Positions 9,905-18,850 of a stretch of DNA of 64,000 nt are shown here, piece after piece. Position numbers and translations under genes: made by a program. The stretch is from MVRV01 sp964469905 (GTDB taxonomy: Bacteria; Desulfobacterota; Syntrophia; Syntrophales; Smithellaceae). Within the stretch, counting starts at the first letter, position 1. Each line of letters starts with the position of its first letter. Location of the stretch: assembly GCA_964469905.1 (NCBI GenBank), contig CAYXZW010000006.1, positions 1-64,000 on the forward strand, given 5' to 3'. The notes under the pieces were generated by a model. The model saw nothing but the letters and a program-made list of their open reading frames with translations. It made no database searches and was not told where the DNA came from.

Positions 9905-9931
9905 ATATCGACAATATAAAGCAAAACTTTA
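9905..9931 (-). promoter_or_regulatory. FliA (sigma-28) promoter of the 68-aa gene
   Basis: On the minus strand TAAAGTTT, a perfect -35, is followed by 11 bp and GTCGATAT, a 6/8 match to the GCCGATAA -10. Spacing is exactly that of the enterobacterial FliA consensus. Predicted start near 9897, about 30 bases before the ATG. Confidence 0.75.
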
Positions 9932-9974
9932 ATAAATTTTCATCTAATAAGCTGAAATGGCAATATTCTTCTAT

Positions 9975-10352
9975 TTAACCCTTTTCATTGAATATCATGC
10001 CGCACAGTTCGCTCATTTTGACCTGAAGTGCCTGCATCTCTTTAGGCGGTATTTCACGAATTATATCGCCTGTCTCCTTGTTCACAACCTTGATCGCGAT
10101 CTTTTCGTCATGCGCTCCATAAAAAGAATACTGCAGACTGATATTCATACTGTCGAGCTGGTATTGCATTTCCGCGACCATCTGCTTAACTTGCTCAGGA
10201 CTGACATTACCATCTCCTCCTATCGACTGTACAGATGGGGCAGGAACAGTCTTCTGCGCAGGCCCGAAGGACGCCATCGTCTGTGCAGGCGCTGTCACCT
10301 TTATTGAAGAGTCGGGCATTGCTCCACTAGTATCGACAGAGCTTATATTCAC
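9975..10352 (-). CDS. flaG: Flagellar protein FlaG
   Basis: A 125-residue protein of the FlaG family, which modulates filament length and flagellin assembly in several polar flagellates. The first 55 residues are Pro/Ala/Ser-rich. The conserved part is C-terminal: NISLQYSFYG, then IAIKVVNKETGDIIREIPP and a helix ending near MIFNEKG. The start is GTG at 10352, fixed by the strong GGAGGAAG upstream. It is the first gene of the minus-strand group flaG - 68-aa gene - regulator - transglycosylase and lies divergent from the glycan block. Confidence 0.9.
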   Translation of the reverse strand: MNISSVDTSGAMPDSSIKVTAPAQTMASFGPAQKTVPAPSVQSIGGDGNVSPEQVKQMVAEMQYQLDSMNISLQYSFYGAHDEKIAIKVVNKETGDIIREIPPKEMQALQVKMSELCGMIFNEKG

Positions 10353-10387
10353 TTAACTTCCTCCTCTAATTATTTTATTCTGCTATA

Positions 10388-10415
10388 GCATCGACATTTT
10401 TTAATAAAAACTTTA
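10388..10415 (-). promoter_or_regulatory. Possible FliA promoter of flaG
   Basis: Minus strand TAAAGTTT (perfect -35) is followed by 12 bp and GTCGATGC. The -10 shares the GTCGAT core with the promoter of the next gene. Spacing is one base longer than the optimum, so this is less certain than the neighbouring site. Confidence 0.5.
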
Positions 10416-11237
10416 ATTTTCTTACGAATTAATGATAAACTCAACGTAAGTAAATCATTCAACACCTAGCAGATACCCTTCTTCAATACGTGCGAAAGAA
10501 TAATTTATTACACTCTCATTGTAAAGAAATTTTTATATTAGTGGATAATAAAATCTAACAATATATCAGGAGCAGGAACAGTGGTATTTATTTGATACTA
10601 TTTATAAAAAATAATCTTGTTTTGATGGTCGGACAAAACTACTTCAATGGGGTCATGATTGGCAAGATGGCCTTAGAAATTCGGTAGTGGTGTTATTGCA
10701 ACCAGTATAAAACACCTATCCAAACTGACCGTTGAAAGCACAGAAATCCCGGGAGAAAACAACCCATCTTATGGAAACAAAGATTTCTATAATCCATCTC
10801 CATCTTAAAACATTACATTCGTCAATTATCTGACTTTCATTCTTATCAGAACCCCAAATATTACCAGTTAATTCTGATGTATCAGGAAGATGCATATTGC
10901 ATCGATTCTATAATTATTGCTAAAACACCGGCCCGGGAAAAACACTAATAAACAGATTATATATCTGATTATATTAACTTTGTACCTAAAACATTGCATT
11001 GGAACCGCTGTGCAACAAAAGGTTAATGCACTCCATGAATGAATAAATATGTGTCCATAAATGACAGTCTCATAAGAAAAAAGCCCAATGCCATTTACCA
11101 GGCGAAGACCGATTTTCAGAACATCATGAAAATACTGTATTATTGCAATTACAACTTGATGGTAACGAGACCATAATGACGATTCTATTGTTTTCTGCTT
11201 TTTGCATCTTCACCGTTAATGAATCAAACCGATAAAA
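10416..11237. other. Gene-free AT-rich intergenic stretch
   Basis: About 820 bases between the flaG promoter and the sigma-54 promoter of the glycan block. No reading frame on either strand has length, codon pattern and ribosome binding site together. A short imperfect direct repeat (AAAACATTRCATT, near 10807 and 10987) is the only repeated unit noticed. It may hold binding sites for the sigma-54 activator or decayed sequence; I cannot distinguish these by eye. Confidence 0.5.
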
Positions 11238-11253
11238 TGGCACTAATATTGCT
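11238..11253 (+). promoter_or_regulatory. Sigma-54 (-24/-12) promoter of the glycan block
   Basis: TGGCAC, five bases (TAATA), TTGCT: a full match to the TGGCAC-N5-TTGCW consensus with the GG and GC doublets in correct phase. Transcription would start near 11264, giving a leader of about 210 bases before rfbH. It is the only evident promoter in front of the 28.7 kb co-directional gene run. Flagellar class II genes in related bacteria use this factor, and a similar site precedes flgF here. Confidence 0.8.
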
Positions 11254-11432
11254 AAATATTTACAATATTAATTATAAAATTTCATTTTCGAAGGATAACG
11301 AGGCAGCAAGAAGGAGATACCGTAGCCTATTATTAACGAGTGGAGACCTTCCTGTTATAAGTTGAATATGGCGCCGGCGATTTCACAATGATTTGAGCCT
11401 GCGATCGCTGATTGGCATTAATATACCCGGAA

Positions 11433-11457
11433 AAAAAAGCCGGTGGCGGCATTTTTT
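11433..11457 (+). terminator. Terminator-like hairpin in the rfbH leader
   Basis: A run of A is followed by GCCG, a GTGG loop, CGGC, one unpaired A and six T (11452-11457). The GC stem is only four pairs but the flanking A/T runs can extend it, and the U-tract is typical of intrinsic termination. It lies between the sigma-54 promoter and the rfbH ATG (11476), so it may attenuate the operon or end transcription arriving from upstream. Confidence 0.45.
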
Positions 11458-11475
11458 GCTCAGGACCGATAAAAC

Positions 11476-12840
11476 ATGAATCATCATAACCCAGCAAAAT
11501 CATCTTTGAGGCATAAGATTTCCGATCTGGTTGGGGAATTTTATCGTCAAAGCGCGCCGCGAACCGAATTCATTGCGGGAAAAACACCTGTTCATTACTC
11601 CGGTCGATATTACGATGAGAAAGAGATGCAAGCTGCAGTCGAAGCATCTCTTGATTTCTGGCTGACGGAAGGCCGATTTACTACTCGCTTTGAGTCTGAA
11701 CTAGCCAAAATAGTAGGGACTAAGCATGCCCTTCTGGTAAATTCCGGTTCATCGGCTAATCTTCTGGCTCTAACAGCCTTAATGTCCCCTCTTCGGGGCG
11801 ACCAGAGGTTGCATCCCGGGGATGAAGTTATTACAGTAGCAGCCGGTTTTCCCACCACCGTTAATCCTATTATTCAAAACAACCTCATTCCTGTGTTTGT
11901 GGATGTGGACATCCCCAGCTACAATATCAATACATCCGATTTATTAAAGGCTCTGAGTCCCAAGACGCGCGCCATATTTGTCGCCCACACTCTGGGCAAT
12001 CCTTTTAACCTTGATGAGATTATGTCTATTGCCCGCAAGCATAACCTTTTTGTGATCGAAGATAATTGCGATTCCTTGGGATCATCTTACCAAGGTCAAT
12101 TAACAGGATCTTTCGGACATCTTGCTACCTGTTCATTTTACCCCGCGCACCATATTACACTCGGAGAAGGCGGTGCGGTTCTCACATCCGATGATACACT
12201 CGCGAAGATCGTTCGCTCCCTCAAAGATTGGGGAAGAGATTGCTTCTGCGGACCTGGTCAAAACGACCGCTGCGGGAAAAGGTTTTCCGGCCAGCACGGC
12301 GAATTACCGTTTGGCTATGATCATAAATACGTCTACTCCCATGTCGGATATAACTTGAAAGCAACGGAATTTCAGGCGGCAATTGGTGTTGAACAATTAA
12401 AGAAGTTGAATCAATTTTGTGAAATACGTCGGAGAAATTTTCAACTTTGGCTGAACGGTTTTGCAAAATATGAGGAATATTTCATCTTGCCGGAAAAGAC
12501 ACAAAACTCCGACCCGGCCTGGTTTGCTTTTCCGTTAACTGTGAGAAGCGAAAATATCGCATTTACCAGAAATGACATCACATCTTGTTTGAACGAAAAT
12601 CTAGTAGAAACAAGAAACCTCTTTGGCGGCAACCTGCTTCGCCAACCGGCATATAAAAACATTACTCATCGCAAGATTGGAGAGCTTCCCAACACGGACC
12701 GGATTATGAATGACACTTTCTTTTTGGGAACCTATCCCGGCATCGGTAAAGAACAAATCGACTACACGATAGACTTAATTGATGGCTTTATTAAGAGCAA
12801 CTCTCTCAAAAGCAATTTGCAATCAAAGGAAATTAAATGA
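11476..12840 (+). CDS. rfbH: CDP-4-keto-6-deoxy-D-glucose 3-dehydratase (E1)
   Basis: A 454-residue member of the DegT/DnrJ/EryC1 fold. It removes the C3 hydroxyl of CDP-4-keto-6-deoxyglucose using pyridoxamine phosphate and a [2Fe-2S] cluster, the committing step to 3,6-dideoxyhexoses. The usual PLP lysine is replaced by histidine (H225 in AHHITLGEGG), the hallmark of this dehydratase. Cysteines that fit the cluster ligands are visible in EDNCDS and DCFCGPGQNDRC. The reductase partner E3 (RfbI/AscD type) is not in this window and would have to be supplied elsewhere. The stop overlaps the rfbG start by four bases. Unusually, rfbH is first, before rfbG and rfbF. Confidence 0.95.
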   Translation: MNHHNPAKSSLRHKISDLVGEFYRQSAPRTEFIAGKTPVHYSGRYYDEKEMQAAVEASLDFWLTEGRFTTRFESELAKIVGTKHALLVNSGSSANLLALTALMSPLRGDQRLHPGDEVITVAAGFPTTVNPIIQNNLIPVFVDVDIPSYNINTSDLLKALSPKTRAIFVAHTLGNPFNLDEIMSIARKHNLFVIEDNCDSLGSSYQGQLTGSFGHLATCSFYPAHHITLGEGGAVLTSDDTLAKIVRSLKDWGRDCFCGPGQNDRCGKRFSGQHGELPFGYDHKYVYSHVGYNLKATEFQAAIGVEQLKKLNQFCEIRRRNFQLWLNGFAKYEEYFILPEKTQNSDPAWFAFPLTVRSENIAFTRNDITSCLNENLVETRNLFGGNLLRQPAYKNITHRKIGELPNTDRIMNDTFFLGTYPGIGKEQIDYTIDLIDGFIKSNSLKSNLQSKEIK

Positions 12841-13976
12841 AGACTGGATCGGCCAATCCTCCAATCATCAAAACCTCTCTATTCGGTGAGTTCTATAAAG
12901 GGAAGTCTGTCCTTGTGACCGGCCACACCGGTTTCAAGGGTTCATGGCTGGCGCTGTGGCTCCATGAGCTCGGCGCAAATGTTACGGGCTTTGCTCTGCA
13001 CCCCAACACCAAGCCTAATCATTTTGATCTTATCGGACTCAAGAATATGGTGCGTCACATTGAAGGCGACATTCGCGATCTCGAAGCGGTGAAACAGGCG
13101 TTTGCTGTTGCCCGACCGGAATTCGTCTTCCATCTGGCCGCCCAACCCATAGTCCGGGAATCATACGACGATCCTAAAACAACTTTCGATACCAATATCG
13201 GCGGCACTGTAAACATACTGGAGGCTATCCGCCATTGCCCCTCCGTTAAAGCCGCAGTTATAGTAACCTCCGACAAGTGTTATGAAAACAATGAATGGGT
13301 CTGGGGCTATCGGGAAAACGACCCATTGGGCGGCCACGACCCTTACAGCGCCAGCAAAGGCGCAACGGAGATTGTCTGCGCCGCTTATCTCCGCTCTTAT
13401 TTTGCTGACAACAGGCGAGGTCCGCATCTTGGCTTCGCCACGGCAAGGGCCGGCAATGTTATCGGCGGCGGCGATTGGGCAAAGGATAGAATTATCCCTG
13501 ATTGTATCCGCGCACTTTCGCAGAGGAAACCGATAATCATCAGAAATCCGCAGGCCACTCGCCCCTGGCAGCATGTCCTGGACCCCTTGTCCGGTTATCT
13601 CCTTCTCGGCAAGCAGCTGCGTGTTAATCACGACAAGTTCAGCGGCGCCTGGAATTTCGGCCCTCAAACAGCGGATCAGATTACAGTCATGCAGCTTGCC
13701 GAACGTTTCATCACCGCCTGGGGAAGCGGCACAATCGAGACACCGCAGATAAAAGAAAAAGCGGCTCATGAGGCTCATTTACTGCACTTGAGCATTGATA
13801 AGGCGGCATTTGAGCTGAAATGGCAACCTGTGTTGGACAGTTCTTCATCCATCGACTGGACTGTTGATTGGTATAAATCCTGGCATCAGGCCAGGGATAA
13901 CCACCAAAGCTTGTCGCTTCAACAAATCAGAGCATTCTACGATCTTGCAGCGATTAAAGGACAGGTTGCACTTTAG
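12837..13976 (+). CDS. rfbG: CDP-glucose 4,6-dehydratase
   Basis: A 379-residue extended short-chain dehydrogenase. It converts CDP-glucose to CDP-4-keto-6-deoxyglucose with bound NAD. Seen: the nucleotide-binding GHTGFKGSW motif (about 25), HLAAQPIVRESYDDP, the TSDKCYEN stretch, and the catalytic Y-x-x-x-K in DPYSASKGATEIV (about 165). The C-terminal sugar-nucleotide region RPWQHVLDPLSGYLLL is family-typical. It supplies the substrate of RfbH. ATGA overlap with rfbH; 27 bp before rfbF. Confidence 0.96.
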   Translation: MKTGSANPPIIKTSLFGEFYKGKSVLVTGHTGFKGSWLALWLHELGANVTGFALHPNTKPNHFDLIGLKNMVRHIEGDIRDLEAVKQAFAVARPEFVFHLAAQPIVRESYDDPKTTFDTNIGGTVNILEAIRHCPSVKAAVIVTSDKCYENNEWVWGYRENDPLGGHDPYSASKGATEIVCAAYLRSYFADNRRGPHLGFATARAGNVIGGGDWAKDRIIPDCIRALSQRKPIIIRNPQATRPWQHVLDPLSGYLLLGKQLRVNHDKFSGAWNFGPQTADQITVMQLAERFITAWGSGTIETPQIKEKAAHEAHLLHLSIDKAAFELKWQPVLDSSSSIDWTVDWYKSWHQARDNHQSLSLQQIRAFYDLAAIKGQVAL

Positions 13977-14003
13977 AAAAATAAATTTTTTGGAGGATAA
14001 TCC

Positions 14004-14792
14004 ATGAAGGTAGTTATTTTAGCCGGCGGCATGGGCACACGTATCAGCGAAGAATCGCATTTAAAACCAAAACCCATGATTGAAATTGGAGAACATCCCA
14101 TTTTATGGCATATCATGAAAATTTATTCACACTATGGCTTTGATGAATTTGTTATCTGCCTCGGATATAAATCAAACGTAGTCAAAGATTATTTCGCCAA
14201 CTATTTCATGTACGAATCAGACGTGACCTTCAACTTCAAAAGTGGCAGAGAGATGTTCACCCACCAACATTACGCCGAAAAATGGACGGTTACGCTTGTT
14301 AACACTGGACTGGAAACAATGACCGGCGGCAGAGTCAAGCGGATTCAAAAATACGTGGGCAATGAACCGTTTATGCTTACTTATGGGGATGGCGTTTCCA
14401 ACATTAACATACCTAACCTGATCGATTTTCATAAAGCGCACGGCAAATGTGTTACAGTTACCGCGGCGCAGCCTCTGGGTAGATTCGGTTCTCTGAATCT
14501 CAAAAAAACAAGTGAAGTTGCCGGTTTTGTGGAAAAACCAAAAGGAGACAATAGTTGGATCAACGGTGGCTTCTTTGTTATGCAGCCCGATGTCTTCAAT
14601 TACATTACGGAAGACGACGTCAATCTTGAAATTGGTGTCCTACAGCAACTAGCCAAAGAGCATCAATTTATGGCTTACCAACATGATGGTTTCTGGCAGC
14701 CGATGGATACTATGAGGGACAAAGGCCTGTTGGAGGAACTCTGGAAATCGGGCAAAGCGCCCTGGAAAGTCTGGAAATCTAACGGAGAATGA
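14004..14792 (+). CDS. rfbF: Glucose-1-phosphate cytidylyltransferase
   Basis: A 262-residue nucleotidyltransferase that joins CTP and glucose 1-phosphate to CDP-glucose, the first step of the CDP-dideoxysugar route. The N-terminal LAGGMGTRISEESHLKPKPM signature is followed by IEIGEHPILWHIMKIYS, the acidic YGDGVSN motif (about 130) and the GGFFVMQPDVF region. A strong GGAGG ribosome binding site precedes the start. Its stop overlaps the next gene (ATGA), so the TPP enzyme is coupled to the CDP-sugar genes, which supports a shared substrate. Confidence 0.96.
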   Translation: MKVVILAGGMGTRISEESHLKPKPMIEIGEHPILWHIMKIYSHYGFDEFVICLGYKSNVVKDYFANYFMYESDVTFNFKSGREMFTHQHYAEKWTVTLVNTGLETMTGGRVKRIQKYVGNEPFMLTYGDGVSNINIPNLIDFHKAHGKCVTVTAAQPLGRFGSLNLKKTSEVAGFVEKPKGDNSWINGGFFVMQPDVFNYITEDDVNLEIGVLQQLAKEHQFMAYQHDGFWQPMDTMRDKGLLEELWKSGKAPWKVWKSNGE

Positions 14793-16600
14793 TCTTGAAG
14801 ATAAAACTGGCTGATTATATTGCCGATTGGCTGACTGAAAAGAAAATTAAACACGTTTTTTCTGTCACGGGTGGTGGCGCCATGCACTTGAACAATGCGT
14901 TTGGCAATCATCCGAAAATTAAATGTATTTATAACCATCACGAACAGGCTTCAGCAATGGCGGCGGAAGGTTATTATAAAACATCCGGGAAATTACCGGC
15001 CGTCTGTGTAACTTCGGGGCCGGGCGGGACAAATGCTATTACCGGCGCTATGGGTGCCTGGCTTGATTCCGTTCCTATGTTGATTATCTCCGGCCAGGTC
15101 AGATTTGAATGCACCATCAAATCCGTCCCTTATTTGCCGCTGCGCCAACTTGGTGATCAGGAATTTAACATCGCCGACACAGTAAAGACTCTCACAAAAT
15201 ACGCCGTCATGGTAACCCAGGCGGATAAAATAAAATACCACCTGGAAAAGGCTCTGTTTCTGGCTATAGAAGGACGGCCCGGGCCGGTATGGCTGGATAT
15301 ACCTTTAGATATACAGGCGGCTACAATAGACACAAGGCAGTTGTATGAATATAATCCTGAAGAGGACATAGCAGAAACTGCGGCAGATATACCGTCCGAG
15401 ATCATTAATCAAGTCATTGAAAAGTTGAAAATTTCTGAAAGACCAGCGATCATCGCCGGCGGCGGGATAAGGCTTTCCCAGGCCGAAAAAAAGTTCCGCC
15501 ATGTGGTTAAACAGCTGAATATCCCCGTAATGACTGCCTGGAATTCCCATGACCTGATTGAAAATGCAAATCCATTATACGCCGGACGTCCGGGAACCGT
15601 AGGAACAAGGGGTGGAAATTTTGTTTTTCAGAATTGCGACCTGCTTCTGGTAATGGGATGCCGGATGAACTTAAGGCAGATCGGTTACACATGGGATAAA
15701 GTTGCCCCCGCTGCCTATAAAATCATGGTAGACATTGACAAGGCCGAATTGCATAAAAAATCTTTTAAAGTGAACCTGCCGGTTTTGGGTGACTGTAATA
15801 ATTTTATCGAAAAGATTTTGGATACAAAATACAGGAAAATATCACCCGAGCAGACAAAATGGATAAAATGGTGCAGGCAGATTAACGATAATTACACTCC
15901 GTCAAAAGAAATATTAAACACAAAAAAACTCAACCCCTATCTTTTTTTCCACAAGTTTTTTCAGATGCTACCTGAAGATCAGGTTACAATAACAGCTAAC
16001 GGATCAGCATGCGTAATTCCGTTTCAGGTCGCCGAGATTAAAAAAGGCCAGCGGCTGTTTACGAATAGCGGCTGCGCATCTATGGGGTACGGACTGCCGG
16101 CGGCCATAGGCGGCTGTGTCGCCTTGGGCGGAAAGAAAGTCATTTGCCTGGAGGGCGACGGCAGCATCCAAATGAATATCCAGGAACTGCAGACTGTTAT
16201 TAAGAACGAGCTCCCTCTGAAAATATTCGTCGTCAACAACAGCGGCTACCATTCCATCAGGCAAACGCAATGTAATTTTTTCGAATCAAAATTTGCAGGC
16301 ATTGACAGCAACTCCGGCTTAAGCTTTCCTGATTTTGGTAAGATCGCACGGGCTTACGGACTGAAGTACTACAAAATAAAAAGCAAACAAGATATCGAAA
16401 GAAAAGTACAAGCGGCCATGGAATCCGATAAGCCGGCTTTGTGCGAGATTGTTGTGGATGCAGCGTGTCATTTCACACCAAAATCGTCATCAAAGATTTT
16501 GCCCGACGGTAAGATGGTATCGCCGTCGCTCGATGACATGTACCCGTTTCTTTCTGATGCTGAAATGGCAAGTAACAGGTATTCTCTGCGGAAGGAGTAA
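14789..16600 (+). CDS. TPP-dependent acetolactate-synthase-like enzyme, probable sugar branching
   Basis: A 603-residue protein with the three-domain layout of TPP enzymes. The catalytic glutamate is in YNHHEQASAMAAEGY (about 55) and the Mg-TPP motif is CLEGDGS...VVNNSGYHS (about 450-485). A true acetolactate synthase for branched amino acids is unlikely: no regulatory subunit follows and the gene is coupled to rfbF. In Yersinia, the flavin/TPP enzyme YerE attaches a pyruvate-derived acetyl unit to the C4 keto group of CDP-3,6-dideoxy-4-keto-glucose to make the branched sugar yersiniose. A similar role is proposed here by context. Whether FAD is bound cannot be told by eye. Confidence 0.8.
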   Translation: MILKIKLADYIADWLTEKKIKHVFSVTGGGAMHLNNAFGNHPKIKCIYNHHEQASAMAAEGYYKTSGKLPAVCVTSGPGGTNAITGAMGAWLDSVPMLIISGQVRFECTIKSVPYLPLRQLGDQEFNIADTVKTLTKYAVMVTQADKIKYHLEKALFLAIEGRPGPVWLDIPLDIQAATIDTRQLYEYNPEEDIAETAADIPSEIINQVIEKLKISERPAIIAGGGIRLSQAEKKFRHVVKQLNIPVMTAWNSHDLIENANPLYAGRPGTVGTRGGNFVFQNCDLLLVMGCRMNLRQIGYTWDKVAPAAYKIMVDIDKAELHKKSFKVNLPVLGDCNNFIEKILDTKYRKISPEQTKWIKWCRQINDNYTPSKEILNTKKLNPYLFFHKFFQMLPEDQVTITANGSACVIPFQVAEIKKGQRLFTNSGCASMGYGLPAAIGGCVALGGKKVICLEGDGSIQMNIQELQTVIKNELPLKIFVVNNSGYHSIRQTQCNFFESKFAGIDSNSGLSFPDFGKIARAYGLKYYKIKSKQDIERKVQAAMESDKPALCEIVVDAACHFTPKSSSKILPDGKMVSPSLDDMYPFLSDAEMASNRYSLRKE

Positions 16601-16602
16601 AT

Positions 16603-18198
16603 ATGCGCTCCATTAAAATTCTGGACTGTACATTGCGGGACGGCGGCTATGTCAACGACTGGAACTTCGGACTTGGCACCATCGAGAGCATCATCAGCAG
16701 GCTGAACAAAGCCGCAATAGATATTGTCGAGATAGGCTTCCTGGATGAGAGAAGGCAATACGACGAAAACCGCTCTATTTTGCCCGATACTAATTCCATA
16801 AAACCAATTTTTAGAAATCTTGATATTCAGAACGCAATGATTCTGGCCATGATCGATTTCGGCACGTGCGGCATTGAGAAGCTCTCTGACCGAAAAGATT
16901 CCGTGATCGACGGGATACGTGTGATTTTCAAGAAAAAGGAGTATTCCGAGGCGTTCAAATTCTGCTCCGAGATAAAGAAAAAGGGGTATAAAGTATTTCT
17001 CCAGCCGGTATCGGTTACGGGCTACACGGACACCGAAATGACGGAATTGCTTCACGCAGCAAATGAGATCAGTCCATTCGGCATTTATATCGTAGACACC
17101 TACGGACTCATGCACAAAAAAGAAATGATACATTATTTTGACTTAATGGATAAAATTCTGGCCAAAGAAATTGCCATCGGTTATCACGCACACAACAATT
17201 TTCAGCTGGCATATGCAAACTGCACCGAATTAATGGCTGTCGACGCCGACAGAGAACTTATAGTTGACGGTTCGCTATACGGCATGGGCAAAAGCGCTGG
17301 AAACGCCTGCACGGAACTGCTTGCCATGCACGTCAATGAGAACTATGCCGGACAATATAGCATTGATCAGCTTCTGGAAGCCATAGACGTGGACATCATG
17401 AAGGAGTATGCCAAACAATACTGGGGATACTCGCTTAAACATTTTATGGCCGCATCAAATGACTGCCACCCGGATTACGTAAGTAATTTACTGGGCAGAA
17501 GAACTTTGTCTGTCAAATCCATCAACGAAATTATCGCAAAAGTCGAACCGGCAAACAAACTGTCGTTCAATAAGGATATTATCGAGAATCTTTATCAGGA
17601 TTATCAGAACAACATGATCGACGACTCCGGCGCCTACACAGATTTCAGTGCGGAGCTTACCCAAAAGGATATCCTCATTTTAGCGCCTGGAAAATCCATC
17701 GAGCTTAACGCGGAGAAGATACGGACTTTTATCCGGGAGAAAAATCCGGTTATTTTGACCATTAACTTTATCAACGACGATTATCAACCACATTATGTTT
17801 TTATGGGCAACGCCAAAAGATACAGCCAGTTTTTCAACAAAATATACCACGATAACCTCCATACAAAGGTCGTTTGCACGTCAAACGTCTCAGAGGCGAA
17901 TAAAACAATTGATTATAAGTTCAACTTTAACTCATTGGTCAATGAAAATGACTTGATCAGAGACAATCCCGTCTTAATGCTACTGAAGATACTTGAGAAA
18001 ATGAAATTAAAAAAGGCATACATTGCCGGATTTGACGGATATGTCGCCGATGACAACCTCAATTACCCGGGTGAATACATTCAATTTCTTTTCTGCAATG
18101 ATAATGTTGTTCTGCGTAATGAAGCCATAAAAAAAGCACTGACGGTCATAAGAAATAATATCGAGATAGAATTTTTAACTCCATCTCTTTACTTGTAA
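16603..18198 (+). CDS. DRE-TIM aldolase fused to a second domain
   Basis: A 531-residue fusion. Residues 1-300 are a DRE-TIM metallolyase barrel: ILDCTLRDGGYVNDWNFG at the N terminus (metal-binding D and the RDGG loop) and YHAHNNFQLAYANC with two metal-ligand histidines (about 190-205), followed by a glycine-rich VDGSLYGMGKSAGN segment. The closest known activities are 4-hydroxy-2-oxovalerate and HMG-type aldolases. Residues about 345-531 form a separate domain (ILILAPGKSI, then a Y-V-F-M-G-N-A-K-R stretch), seen by eye as a DUF115/MptE-like Rossmann segment. A good AAGGAG site precedes the start. Placed right after the TPP enzyme, it may make or use an oxo-acid for sugar branching. Substrate unknown. 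Confidence 0.72.
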   Translation: MRSIKILDCTLRDGGYVNDWNFGLGTIESIISRLNKAAIDIVEIGFLDERRQYDENRSILPDTNSIKPIFRNLDIQNAMILAMIDFGTCGIEKLSDRKDSVIDGIRVIFKKKEYSEAFKFCSEIKKKGYKVFLQPVSVTGYTDTEMTELLHAANEISPFGIYIVDTYGLMHKKEMIHYFDLMDKILAKEIAIGYHAHNNFQLAYANCTELMAVDADRELIVDGSLYGMGKSAGNACTELLAMHVNENYAGQYSIDQLLEAIDVDIMKEYAKQYWGYSLKHFMAASNDCHPDYVSNLLGRRTLSVKSINEIIAKVEPANKLSFNKDIIENLYQDYQNNMIDDSGAYTDFSAELTQKDILILAPGKSIELNAEKIRTFIREKNPVILTINFINDDYQPHYVFMGNAKRYSQFFNKIYHDNLHTKVVCTSNVSEANKTIDYKFNFNSLVNENDLIRDNPVLMLLKILEKMKLKKAYIAGFDGYVADDNLNYPGEYIQFLFCNDNVVLRNEAIKKALTVIRNNIEIEFLTPSLYL

Positions 18199-18271
18199 AG
18201 GGAGCTGTAGATCAAAATGCAAATGCATCATAACGGGTCACATCCGTTAATATGTCTGAATAAAATAAAAG

Positions 18272-18796
18272 GTGCCGGATAAGGTTTTGAATATTTTTGA
18301 TGCCATATCATTTCTGGATCGTGAGGTTCCCAATCCCTTAGAGGGACTACCTGAGGAGCTGTTTTTATATATCAGCAGAACAACGCCTTTGATCAACGTT
18401 GACCTTTTGATTCAGGATGAAAAGAGACGTACGCTTTTATCCTGGAGAAATGAGAGGTATACGGGTATCGGATGGCATGTGCCAGGCGGCATCATTCGCT
18501 TTAAAGAAAATCTGGCAACGCGAATAAGAAAAGTTGCTGAATCTGAAATCGGGGCGGAGGTAGGCTTTGAACCGACACCTATCGCGATAAATGAAATCAT
18601 TCATCCTAATCAGGAAATCAGGGGCCATTTCATTTCTTTATTATACAGATGCTTTATCCATGAAGCATATATTCCTCAAAACAAGGGCCTTACCAGGAAT
18701 GATAACGGTTATATCGCATGGCATGATTCGTGTCCGGAACCGCTATTCAAGTACCATGAAATATACCGTAACTTTATTGATAACCGTCATCATTAA
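18272..18796 (+). CDS. Nudix hydrolase, GDP-mannose mannosyl hydrolase-like
   Basis: A 174-residue protein with a Nudix fold segment: WHVPGGIIRFKENL followed by RKVAESEIGAEVG. The box is degenerate in the way of GDP-mannose mannosyl hydrolases (Gmm), which lack part of the classical RExxEExGU motif and cleave the glycosidic bond of NDP-sugars. Start is GTG at 18272 with a weak A-rich upstream site; a later TTG is possible. Its place inside the sugar block suggests clearing or recycling a sugar nucleotide. Confidence 0.75.
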   Translation: MPDKVLNIFDAISFLDREVPNPLEGLPEELFLYISRTTPLINVDLLIQDEKRRTLLSWRNERYTGIGWHVPGGIIRFKENLATRIRKVAESEIGAEVGFEPTPIAINEIIHPNQEIRGHFISLLYRCFIHEAYIPQNKGLTRNDNGYIAWHDSCPEPLFKYHEIYRNFIDNRHH

Positions 18797-18850
18797 ATAA
18801 AATCGATTCAAGACTAAAAGGATGACCGGCGCGCAAGATGGAAAACAATA

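Noticed and set aside
10416..11237. Decayed transposase in the intergenic gap
   Set aside because: Translated fragments gave no recognisable transposase motif and no terminal inverted repeats were found.
13161..13778. 205-codon frame antisense to rfbG
   Set aside because: It lies entirely inside a confident rfbG on the other strand and matches no family.
16468..17133. 221-codon frame antisense to the aldolase/TPP genes
   Set aside because: Overlaps two well-supported genes; no RBS or recognisable domain.
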